Origin: Murimonas intestini
GTDB taxonomy: Bacteria; Bacillota; Clostridia; Lachnospirales; Lachnospiraceae
Reading direction: 5' to 3'
Assembly: GCA_003148945.1 (NCBI GenBank)
Contig: QGGY01000006.1
Location: forward strand, 186,001-250,000
Length of the DNA stretch: 64,000 nt
In this document: one piece after another, positions 8,897-16,483 of the stretch
Layout of the letters: each line of letters opens with the position of its first letter
Position numbering within the stretch: position 1 is the stretch's first letter
Notes under the pieces: model-generated
Databases searched by the model: none
The model's input: the letters and a program-made list of their open reading frames with translations, nothing else
What the model was told of the DNA's origin: nothing
Translations under genes and position numbers: made by a program

Positions 8897-9718
8897 TTAA
8901 CGGTGTTGTTTCCGGAATTCACGCGGAGACTGATGATGGCACTGCTGAAAAAGCCTGTTAAAAGAAGACAGGGTACCAAACCCCGACAAACCCGCAATTT
9001 CCAGAATAGGCAGTTCCGTTGTCGTGAGGTAATTCTCTGACACGGTAATACGCACAGTATCCAGGTAGGACTTTGGAGTCATTCCTGTAGACTGGCGGAA
9101 CAGCTTAGAAAAATGGCCTGTAGAAAAGCCGCATAGTTCTGCCATCTTGTTTACTGTTATCTCATCTGTATAATGCAGACTGATATAACTAATGGCCGGT
9201 GAGATCAGATGAAAATCCTGTGACAGCAATTCCTGATCTCCTTTATTGGACTCCTGGCACCGGCAAAAACCAATAGTCAGAAGCGAAAGGAGATGCTCAA
9301 TACTTTTCCTGGCAAGAGGTTCATCAGGTCTGTTCAGCTCACTAACCAGCATATTAACACAGGTAACGTATTCTTTATGGTTTGTAAGGACATGTGTTTT
9401 GGGCAGTTCAGGCAGATTCCAGTATTCTGGCTGAAAAAAGATGAAAATCCATTCGCTGGGATTGGAATCAGGACTTTGGGCTATGTGAGGCTGGCCCTCG
9501 TTGATAAAGGAAACCGTATTTTTATGAAAAGGATAGACCTTGTCACGTATAAAGAAAACACCATTGCCTTTCAGGCAGATACCGATTTCCGCGCAATTAT
9601 GATAATGGAGATCATTCAAAGAAGTGTGCTTTTGTGTCCATAAGACATAGTAAACAGGAAAATCCTCATTCAAGTTTTCCTGAAAATAAATATAAGAATT
9701 TGAGCGTACTTTTTGCAT
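8897..9718 (-). CDS. AraC family transcriptional regulator
   Basis: 273 residues from the ATG at 9718, preceded by AAAGGAG; an upstream in-frame ATG at 9739 lacks a site. N-terminal cupin domain (about 15-110) with H-Y-H-N-C-A-E-I-G-I-C-L-K-G, C-terminal double HTH (about 175-272) with V-N-K-M-A-E-L-C-G-F-S-T-G-H-F-S-K and the S-P-R-E-F-R-K ending. It is divergent from the ADP-ribosylglycohydrolase/ABC operon, 94 bp apart, so it is the best candidate for that operon's activator. The intergenic stretch has a TATAAT (9763-9768) without a good -35, as expected for an activated promoter. Confidence 0.88.
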   Translation of the reverse strand: MQKVRSNSYIYFQENLNEDFPVYYVLWTQKHTSLNDLHYHNCAEIGICLKGNGVFFIRDKVYPFHKNTVSFINEGQPHIAQSPDSNPSEWIFIFFQPEYWNLPELPKTHVLTNHKEYVTCVNMLVSELNRPDEPLARKSIEHLLSLLTIGFCRCQESNKGDQELLSQDFHLISPAISYISLHYTDEITVNKMAELCGFSTGHFSKLFRQSTGMTPKSYLDTVRITVSENYLTTTELPILEIAGLSGFGTLSSFNRLFQQCHHQSPREFRKQHR

Positions 9719-9762
9719 AGTTTTTCTCCTTTTCCGCATAGAATCAGTGAATATATAAGCAT

Positions 9763-9768
9763 TATAAT
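9763..9768 (+). promoter_or_regulatory. putative -10 element of the ABC operon
   Basis: TATAAT at 9763-9768, 45 bp before the first gene of the operon. No recognisable -35 at the right distance, which would fit control by the divergent AraC protein. Confidence 0.4.
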
Positions 9769-9812
9769 AAATATATCTTCAAAAAACAAGCAATTCAGAA
9801 AGGTGGTATCAG

Positions 9813-11210
9813 ATGCCCGGATACGCAAATTGGAAAGTATTATATAAAGAAGAATTCTTTCAGCTTCTACAGGAAGGTTATCAGATTGAGGATGCACTAA
9901 GGCCTGACACACACACGGGAGAACAGCTTCCTATCCCTGATGGAAATATCTGCATTTCTGACGGAACTGAGGAAGAATACTGGAAGGAAGCCTACGAAAA
10001 GCTGTGGAACCTCCGGCAGAAGGGACTGCGGGCAGGTTACGCCTATCAGGAACCTGAGACCTTTGATGAGATCCAAAAAGTTTTTTCCGCCATTCCACAC
10101 TGGGAAGCTTTATCACCAGAAGAATACAGTGAAAGAATATCAGGGGCAGTTCACGGACGCTTTGCCGGGGTTGTTTTGGGAAAGCCCCTGGAGATAGGCT
10201 GGAACCGCTGTCAGGTCAGGGAGTATCTGGAAAGTGTCGGTCAGTACCCTTTAGATGATTATGTGGAAGGCTACTCCAGAAAACTTAACCTCCACCTGAG
10301 AGAGGACTGCATCCCCAGCACCAGGGGACATATTCATTATGTCCAGCCCGATGATGATGTTCACTACACGATCCTGGCATTGCTGCTGGCAGAAAAATAC
10401 GGATATCAATTTACCAGCGACCAGATAGGACAGATCTGGACAGAAAATATTCCATACCGTTGGTTTTGGTGTTCATCCAGACAGGCTTATTATAATTATA
10501 TAAATCTGGAAGAAGGACAGGAAAGAGAACAACATTTGCAAGAGATACCGACTAAATGGAATCCCTGGAGAGAATGCCTGGATGGACAAATACGAACTGA
10601 TCTCTGGGGATATCTGAATCCCGGTGATCCTGTTGGAGCTGCCAAACTGGCTTACAGGGACTGCTCTTTTAGTCTTACAAAAAATGGCATTTATGCAGGC
10701 ATGTTTATTGCCGGCTGCATAAGCGCTGCACTGACAAAGCAGCCCGGCATAGACCAGATACTCGACAGCGGTCTGGCAGTCATACCGCCAAAGTCGAGAG
10801 CAGCAGAGGCTGTACATAATGTAAGGTTATGGTATCAGGAATGCCAGGACTGGATACCTGTCTGTGATAAAATTTATCAGCAATACGCAGAACTGCCGTT
10901 TGCAGCGGCCATAAACAATCTGGCAATTGTCGTGCTTGCACTGCTGCACGGCGAACTCGATTACGAAAAAACAATCACGACAGCTGTCATGTGCGGTCTG
11001 GATACAGACTGCAATGCCGGAACAGCCGGCAGTATTGTGGGGGCAGCAATTGGAATACAAAATATAGAAGACAAGTGGACAAAACCACTCCAGAATACTG
11101 TAAAAACAACAGTTGCATCCTTTGGGGAGGGCAGTATATCAGAGATAGCTGTGAGGATACAGGAAGTATTTAAGAAGAACTGTTTAAAAGAGCAGAAAAC
11201 TACCGCATAG
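9813..11210 (+). CDS. ADP-ribosylglycohydrolase (DraG/ARH) family protein
   Basis: 465 residues, longer than the ~300 of DraG because about 110 residues precede the domain. The family's metal-binding motifs are present: G-R-F-A-G-V-V-L-G-K-P-L-E at about 115-127, three Asp at 180-182, and G-L-D-T-D-C-N-A-G with Asp397 and Asp399. In the usual first motif (G-D-A-x-G-x-P-x-E) the Asp is replaced by Val, so metal coordination may differ. Classical members cleave ADP-ribose from proteins; many uncharacterised ones sit in sugar or nucleoside operons and probably cleave N- or O-glycosidic bonds of small molecules. As the first gene of an ABC sugar operon this one is more likely metabolic than protein-directed. 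Start: AAAGGTGG 6 nt before the ATG. Confidence 0.85.
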   Translation: MPGYANWKVLYKEEFFQLLQEGYQIEDALRPDTHTGEQLPIPDGNICISDGTEEEYWKEAYEKLWNLRQKGLRAGYAYQEPETFDEIQKVFSAIPHWEALSPEEYSERISGAVHGRFAGVVLGKPLEIGWNRCQVREYLESVGQYPLDDYVEGYSRKLNLHLREDCIPSTRGHIHYVQPDDDVHYTILALLLAEKYGYQFTSDQIGQIWTENIPYRWFWCSSRQAYYNYINLEEGQEREQHLQEIPTKWNPWRECLDGQIRTDLWGYLNPGDPVGAAKLAYRDCSFSLTKNGIYAGMFIAGCISAALTKQPGIDQILDSGLAVIPPKSRAAEAVHNVRLWYQECQDWIPVCDKIYQQYAELPFAAAINNLAIVVLALLHGELDYEKTITTAVMCGLDTDCNAGTAGSIVGAAIGIQNIEDKWTKPLQNTVKTTVASFGEGSISEIAVRIQEVFKKNCLKEQKTTA

Positions 11211-11281
11211 CTGCGAAAGGGGGGACACCAGTATATTCTCACATTTAACAAATCAAATATAATAAAAGAGGAGGATTTCTT

Positions 11282-12517
11282 ATGTCAAAGAAAACAACAG
11301 CAGTATTATTAGCACTCTCAACAGTCTCCTGTACAACAATGTCAGCCGGAATTACCAGCCTTGCAGCTGATGAACCGGTTACGATTTCTTTCGTACAGGC
11401 ACAGCCAGAATACCAGGAAGCCGCCGGACAGCTTATCCAGGCTTATATGGACGAGCATCCTAATGTGACTATTGAACTTGTCACAGACAGCACAAACCTG
11501 AAAACAAACCTTCAGGCGGGCAATATACCTGAAATTTTCTATACAGAAGGCTATAATGTCATGAAGGCGTATACCGATTACATCACAGACCTCTCTGACC
11601 AGCCGTGGGTGGAAAGTATTTCTGATGAAGCGCTGGAATGTGTAACACTGGACGGAAAAGTAGTGGGAATGCCTTTTACCATGGCCGGGGAGGGGATCGT
11701 CTATAATAAGACCATGTTCCAGGAGAACGGCTGGGAGATACCCACCACCTTCTCTGAGCTGGAAAGCCTCTGCCAGCAGATACAGGACGCGGGAATCACG
11801 CCTTTTGCCAATGAATTCGGCGATGCCTGGCTGCTTGGCCAATTGATGAGTGCAGGAGGATATGCATATATCCCGGATACACAGGATTTTACAGACAAGC
11901 TGTATGCCGGCGAAGCCACCTTTTCCGATAATGAGCAGATGCAGCGCACCTTTGACGTAATAGACCTGATGCTGAAGTATGGCCTGCCTGATTCCTTAAG
12001 CTACGGCTGGAATGAAACCTGCGCTGCCTTCGCCACCGGTGAATGTGCCATGGCTTTTGAGGGAGACTGGATCTGGGATACTGTAAACCCCATCGATCCT
12101 GAACTGGACTGCGGCATCTTCGCCCTTCCTATTACTGAAAATCCGGAAGATACGAAAATGATCGTTGACGCCAATATGTGCTGGCATGTGGGAAAAGGTT
12201 CACCTCATCCGGAAGCTGCAATTGATTTTATCAATTGGGTGACCACAAGCGATACCGCCAAAGAAATACTCCTGACAGGCTATAAGATCGTTCCATGTTT
12301 TAAAGGATGGACCTATGAGGGGAATAATAAACTTTCTGAATCCACCATGGCATATATGGAAAGCGGAATGACCTACAAGTGGTGGTGGCAGAAATGGCCG
12401 GACTCCTTCCGTGAAAACGCCGGAAAAGAATACCAGAAATACGTATCAGGTGATTCTTCCAGAGAAGAAGTACTCAGTGCCATCGACCAGCTCTGGACAG
12501 AAATGACTGCTGAATAA
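11282..12517 (+). CDS. sugar ABC transporter substrate-binding protein
   Basis: 411 residues, family 1 extracellular solute-binding fold. N-terminal export signal with a Lys-rich start and hydrophobic core, ending near S-L-A-A-D. A Cys at residue 17 (T-V-S-C) is a poor lipobox, so lipidation is uncertain. Typical binding-protein parts follow: A-Y-M-D-E-H-P-N-V at about 55, F-T-M-A-G-E-G-I-V-Y-N-K near 130-141, and aromatic-rich ends. Binds the imported saccharide outside the cell and delivers it to the two permeases encoded next. No ATPase gene is in the operon; a shared MsmX-type ATPase is expected elsewhere. AGGAGG precedes the ATG. Confidence 0.9.
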   Translation: MSKKTTAVLLALSTVSCTTMSAGITSLAADEPVTISFVQAQPEYQEAAGQLIQAYMDEHPNVTIELVTDSTNLKTNLQAGNIPEIFYTEGYNVMKAYTDYITDLSDQPWVESISDEALECVTLDGKVVGMPFTMAGEGIVYNKTMFQENGWEIPTTFSELESLCQQIQDAGITPFANEFGDAWLLGQLMSAGGYAYIPDTQDFTDKLYAGEATFSDNEQMQRTFDVIDLMLKYGLPDSLSYGWNETCAAFATGECAMAFEGDWIWDTVNPIDPELDCGIFALPITENPEDTKMIVDANMCWHVGKGSPHPEAAIDFINWVTTSDTAKEILLTGYKIVPCFKGWTYEGNNKLSESTMAYMESGMTYKWWWQKWPDSFRENAGKEYQKYVSGDSSREEVLSAIDQLWTEMTAE

Positions 12518-12525
12518 TGTAAGAT

Positions 12526-12556
12526 GCGGGGACTTATGGCTCCTGAAAGTCCCCGC
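12526..12556 (+). other. intercistronic hairpin after the binding-protein gene
   Basis: GCGGGGACTT (12526-12535) pairs perfectly with AAGTCCCCGC (12547-12556), 11-nt loop. It starts 8 nt after the binding-protein stop codon and has no T-run, so it is more likely a 3'-end stabiliser or processing barrier than a full terminator. Equivalent hairpins follow the other two binding-protein genes. Confidence 0.7.
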
Positions 12557-12585
12557 GCTGTTTAAATATACCGGAGGAGACAGGA

Positions 12586-13464
12586 ATGAAAAAGAATAAA
12601 AAATACTGGCTGAACTATGGACTGTTCGTAGGTCCGATTCTATGTTCCTTTTTTTTGTTTTATTTACTGCCCATTATCCTGGGGATAGGTTATTCCCTGT
12701 ATGACTGGAATGGAATCAGCAACGCTAAAAAATTTGTAGGGCTGGACAATTATATCAAGCTGTTCACTGGTGATAAAAATTATTTTGCATCTCTCATTTT
12801 CACTTTTAAATATGCTTTTTTCAGTGTCATATTGACAAACCTTCTGGCTATGGCATTTGCGCTCTGGGTGACGGGACGCCTGAAAAGCTCTGTCTGGATG
12901 CGCACCTGTTTTTTCCTTCCTAATGTGATCTGCGCTGTAGTTGCAGGCATGCTCTGGAAATTTATACTGAATCAGGCAGTGCCTCAGCTTGGCAAGATAA
13001 CAGGGATAAGCATCCTGGGCACAAAGCTCCTCGCCTCCCCGCAGACAGCGTGGATCGCCGTCCTGATCGTATCTCTCTGGCAGGGCGCCGGTTATAATAT
13101 GATCATTTATATTGCAGGGCTTCTGTCTATTGACAAGGGATATTATGAGAGTGCAGCCATAGACGGCGCCGGCAGGATCCAGCGTTTTTTCAAGATCACT
13201 CTCCCGCTCATGATGCCTTCAATCACAATCTGCCTGTTTAACACCATTGCAGGCGCCTTCAGGATGTTTGACATGAACCTGTCACTGACAGACGGAGGAC
13301 CAGGCCGGGCTACACAGGGAATGGCGCTGGATGTGTTTAAAACAGCCTTCAGTGAAAACAGAATGGGCTACGGTTCTGCCAAGGCCATGATACTCTTAAT
13401 CATTGTCATAGCTGTCACTTTTATACAGACCGGGTTTACCAAGAAAAGGGAGGTGGAGATGTGA
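12586..13464 (+). CDS. sugar ABC transporter permease (MalF/UgpA type)
   Basis: 292 residues with six hydrophobic segments; N-terminal F-V-G-P-I-L-C-S-F-F-L-F-Y opens the first. The EAA loop that contacts the ATPase is Y-Y-E-S-A-A-I-D-G-A-G at about 186-196. Its C-terminus K-K-R-E-V-E-M is encoded by the bases that form the ribosome binding site of the next gene, and the stop overlaps the next start (GTGA, 13461-13464). Forms the membrane channel with the following permease. Start with GGAGG before ATG 12586. Confidence 0.93.
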   Translation: MKKNKKYWLNYGLFVGPILCSFFLFYLLPIILGIGYSLYDWNGISNAKKFVGLDNYIKLFTGDKNYFASLIFTFKYAFFSVILTNLLAMAFALWVTGRLKSSVWMRTCFFLPNVICAVVAGMLWKFILNQAVPQLGKITGISILGTKLLASPQTAWIAVLIVSLWQGAGYNMIIYIAGLLSIDKGYYESAAIDGAGRIQRFFKITLPLMMPSITICLFNTIAGAFRMFDMNLSLTDGGPGRATQGMALDVFKTAFSENRMGYGSAKAMILLIIVIAVTFIQTGFTKKREVEM

Positions 13465-14285
13465 TTAAAAAAATCGGGCGGTTAGTCCTGGAAATAGTCA
13501 GCATTGCACTGGGCCTCCTATATATAATGCCTGTTCTGATGGTTCTGCTGAATATGTTCAAGCCTCTGGGAAAAATCATCGTCAACCCGTTTACGCTTCC
13601 TGAAAGCCTGTTTCTTGATAATATCAGCTATGTCATACAGAACATGCACTATTTTACTGTATTAAAAAATACGCTGATCATCGCTGTGGGAGTTGTGCTC
13701 ATTTCCGTGCTTGTAAGCTCCATGGCAGGATGGATGCTGACCAGGGACAATTCCAGAATGAGCAAGATCATTACGGTCCTGCTGCTTTCTTCCATGCTGG
13801 TGCCATTCCAGACTTTTATGATCCCCATTGCCAAGCTGGCTTCGGCTCTGCATATCAATGACACCACCTGGGGATATATGTGGATCCAGATCACGCTGTA
13901 TGCCCCCATGGGAATTTTCATGTATGAAGGCTTTGCCAAAAATGTGCCCATAAGCCTTGAGGAGGCCGCCAGACTCGACGGGGCCTCTACGGTAAATACT
14001 TTTTTCAGGATCGTGTTTCCGCTGATGAAGCCCATAACCTCCAGTATCGCAGTGCTTTACGCCCTGTGGATCTGGAATGACTATGCTCTGGCAAGCATTA
14101 TGTTATCCAGCCAGTCCAAAAAAACTCTGACCATTGCCATATATTCCTTTTTTTCTATCCATTCGAACCGCTGGGATTATGCGCTCACGGCTCTGGCCTT
14201 TTCCATCATCCCCATTGCCGCTCTCTATATTGTAATGCAAAAATATGTTGTGGCCGGTGTTACTGCCGGTGCTGTGAAGGGATAA
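13461..14285 (+). CDS. sugar ABC transporter permease (MalG/UgpE type)
   Basis: 274 residues, six hydrophobic segments. EAA loop I-S-L-E-E-A-A-R-L-D-G-A at about 168-179; family ending V-A-G-V-T-A-G-A-V-K-G. The start is GTG at 13461, overlapping the upstream stop by 4 nt with AGGTGG just before it, so translation is coupled to the MalF-type partner. Pairs with the 12586 permease as the channel of the importer. Confidence 0.93.
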   Translation: MIKKIGRLVLEIVSIALGLLYIMPVLMVLLNMFKPLGKIIVNPFTLPESLFLDNISYVIQNMHYFTVLKNTLIIAVGVVLISVLVSSMAGWMLTRDNSRMSKIITVLLLSSMLVPFQTFMIPIAKLASALHINDTTWGYMWIQITLYAPMGIFMYEGFAKNVPISLEEAARLDGASTVNTFFRIVFPLMKPITSSIAVLYALWIWNDYALASIMLSSQSKKTLTIAIYSFFSIHSNRWDYALTALAFSIIPIAALYIVMQKYVVAGVTAGAVKG

Positions 14286-14292
14286 TAAACTC

Positions 14293-15771
14293 ATGAAAGA
14301 ACTGCAGGAAAAGCTAAAAAATTACGTTGAACAATTTAACAGCCAGGATGAAGAGATCTACAGGCAGGCCATACCAAACGGTGAAGCCCTGGAATGGCTA
14401 AGACAGGAGATTCCCCTTCTGGACTGTCCTGACAAAACAATAGAAGAAATCTATTATTTTCGCTGGTGGGTATACCGCAAACATCTAAAAAAAACACCTG
14501 AGGGCATGGTAGTGACAGAGTTTCTGCCTCCTGTCCCCTGGGCAGGGGCGTATAATACCATAAACTGTGCCGCCGGATTCCATCTGGAAGAGGGAAGATG
14601 GCTGAAAAACGCAAAAACTTATTTAAAAGACTATCTGTTATTCTGGCTGAAGGGCAGCGGAGACCAATTTTCCTACAGCTCCTGGCTCGCGCATGCCGCC
14701 TGGCAATACAGTCTGATCACTGGTGATTTTGAAACAGGGACAGGACTTTTGCAGGATTTCATCCGGGATTATAAGGTACGTGAGCAAAATCACATGACAG
14801 GATACGGCCTCTGCTGGTCTGATGATGACAGGGACTGCATGGAAATGTCCATAAGCGGAAGCGGCCTGCGTCCCACCTTCAATTCTTACCAGTACGGGGA
14901 CGCCAAAGCGATCGCCGGATATGCAGAACTGGCCGGACAAAAAGAAATCCAGGACACCTTTGAACAGAAAGCGCTCCTGATCAAAAAAAACGTACAGGAC
15001 TGCCTCTGGCGGAATGACTTTTTCCGTGTCATACCCATGAACTATCCTGGACAGGAGACATCTGAAAAATCTTTTGGGCCTATTGATAAAGACAGTGACG
15101 TCAGAGAGCTCTTAGGATATATACCGTGGTATTTTGGGCTTCCTGACCCTGGCTATGAGAGTGCTTTTAGCCAGCTTCTCACAAAAAACGGATTTGCCGG
15201 GAGATTTGGATTTACAACAGCAGAGCGGAGGCATCACAGGTACATGTTTGAAAATGAACATGAGTGCCTCTGGAACGGTCCTGTGTGGCCCTATGCAACT
15301 ACCCAGACCCTGAAGGCAGCTGCCGTCCTGCTGAAAAATTACCAGCAGGATGTAATCACCATTGAAGACTATTACAGCTGGCTGAAGCTCTATGCCCAGA
15401 GCCAGCACCTGAAAAAAGATGACGGCACTGTTCTCCCCTGGATCGACGAGGATATGGATCCTGACACCGGGATATGGACAGCCAGACAGATATTAGAGAA
15501 ACAGGGCTGGAGGAGAGAAACAGGTGGATATGAGAGGGGCAAAGATTATAACCATTCCATGTTCTGTGACCTCGTCCTCAATGACCTTCTGGGCATCGGA
15601 CCGGGCAAACATGGGGAGCTTCAAGTGAATCCCCTTATTCCCCGGGATTGGACATATTTCCGAGTAGAAAACCTCTGGTTCCGTGGCAAAAGATACAATA
15701 TTATCTACGATAAAGACGGGACACATTTTGGCGGGGAAAAGGGGCTGAAAATTTTAAAAAGCACCCCGTAA
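14293..15771 (+). CDS. MGH1-like glycoside hydrolase, (alpha/alpha)6 barrel (GH63/trehalase-related)
   Basis: 492 residues, no signal peptide, so it acts in the cytoplasm on the imported compound. The core resembles mannosylglycerate hydrolase MGH1-like and GH63 catalytic domains: a first helix-pair region with F-L-P-P-V-P-W-A-G-A-Y, L-R-P-T-F-N-S-Y-Q-Y-G-D-A, and near the end W-N-G-P-V-W-P-Y-A-T-T-Q-T-L with D-Y-N-H-S-M-F-C-D-L. These families hydrolyse alpha-linked glucosyl or mannosyl groups by inversion. The substrate is not assignable. It starts 7 nt after the permease stop and is the last gene before the terminator at 15776-15821. With the DraG-family protein it presumably breaks down the same glycoside. 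Confidence 0.8.
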   Translation: MKELQEKLKNYVEQFNSQDEEIYRQAIPNGEALEWLRQEIPLLDCPDKTIEEIYYFRWWVYRKHLKKTPEGMVVTEFLPPVPWAGAYNTINCAAGFHLEEGRWLKNAKTYLKDYLLFWLKGSGDQFSYSSWLAHAAWQYSLITGDFETGTGLLQDFIRDYKVREQNHMTGYGLCWSDDDRDCMEMSISGSGLRPTFNSYQYGDAKAIAGYAELAGQKEIQDTFEQKALLIKKNVQDCLWRNDFFRVIPMNYPGQETSEKSFGPIDKDSDVRELLGYIPWYFGLPDPGYESAFSQLLTKNGFAGRFGFTTAERRHHRYMFENEHECLWNGPVWPYATTQTLKAAAVLLKNYQQDVITIEDYYSWLKLYAQSQHLKKDDGTVLPWIDEDMDPDTGIWTARQILEKQGWRRETGGYERGKDYNHSMFCDLVLNDLLGIGPGKHGELQVNPLIPRDWTYFRVENLWFRGKRYNIIYDKDGTHFGGEKGLKILKSTP

Positions 15772-15775
15772 CAAA

Positions 15776-15821
15776 AAGAAGATGCCTGACCTGCGTTTCC
15801 GCAGTGTTTTGGCATCTTCTT
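15776..15821. terminator. bidirectional intrinsic terminator
   Basis: AAGAAGATGCC (15776-15786) pairs perfectly with GGCATCTTCTT (15811-15821); an inner CTGCG/CGCAG hairpin sits in the loop. A-rich bases precede it, so minus-strand transcripts end in TTTTTG. It separates the convergent MGH1-like and pgmB genes and should stop transcription from both sides. Confidence 0.85.
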
Positions 15822-15835
15822 ATCTTATCATCTAC

Positions 15836-16474
15836 CTATTCAGCTACTTTCTTCAAATCTGCAAATGTTTCCAGATTATAATCTGCCAGCCCGCACTTTA
15901 CGGCATCACCGATGGCGGCACAGTCCATTTTTCCTGCTATAGCCGCTTCCAGCCCTGCTTTTGCGTCTTCCACCACAAGGCAGTCCTCCGGCTTCTCTCC
16001 CACAAAACTGGCGGCTTTTACAAACACCTCAGGATCCGGCTTGGAATTAGTGATATTGTTTCCGTCAGATATTGCATCGAAATAGCCGTCAAGGCCCAGG
16101 CGCTCCAGAATGAACCTGGCATTCTTGCTGGATGATCCGATAGCCAGCTTCGCGCCTGCCAAACGCAGGGCATCCAGAGTATCTTTTACCTCAGGGCTCA
16201 GGTCCCCGGGAGTCATATTTTTCAGAAGTTCTTTATATATCTCATTTTTTTCTGCGGCATAACGGACTTTCTCTTCTTCACTCATGGTGCCCTCATAGCG
16301 CTCCAGAATGATCTCGAAGCTCTCCATCCGGCTGACTCCCCGGAGGCGGTTGTTGATGGCCTCGTCAAAATAGATTCCCAGCTTATCTGCCACGGCTTTC
16401 CATGCCTGGTAATGATATTTGTCTGTATGGCAGATCACGCCGTCCAGGTCAAAAATAATAGCTCTGTATTTCAT
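15836..16474 (-). CDS. pgmB: beta-phosphoglucomutase
   Basis: 212 residues, HAD superfamily with helical cap. F-D-L-D-G-V-I-C-H-T-D holds the nucleophile Asp9 and acid/base Asp11; the cap has the family R-G-V-S-R-M-E-S; later motifs are G-S-S-S-K-N and V-E-D-A-K-A-G-L-E-A-A. Converts beta-glucose-1-phosphate to glucose-6-phosphate through a beta-glucose-1,6-bisphosphate intermediate. It directly follows the GH65 phosphorylase, which makes beta-glucose-1-phosphate, so the two are consecutive steps. Last gene of the LacI-controlled operon. The ribosome binding site is weak (GTGAGG 13 nt upstream), suggesting coupling to the upstream gene. Confidence 0.95.
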   Translation of the reverse strand: MKYRAIIFDLDGVICHTDKYHYQAWKAVADKLGIYFDEAINNRLRGVSRMESFEIILERYEGTMSEEEKVRYAAEKNEIYKELLKNMTPGDLSPEVKDTLDALRLAGAKLAIGSSSKNARFILERLGLDGYFDAISDGNNITNSKPDPEVFVKAASFVGEKPEDCLVVEDAKAGLEAAIAGKMDCAAIGDAVKCGLADYNLETFADLKKVAE

Positions 16475-16483
16475 ATCTTTATT

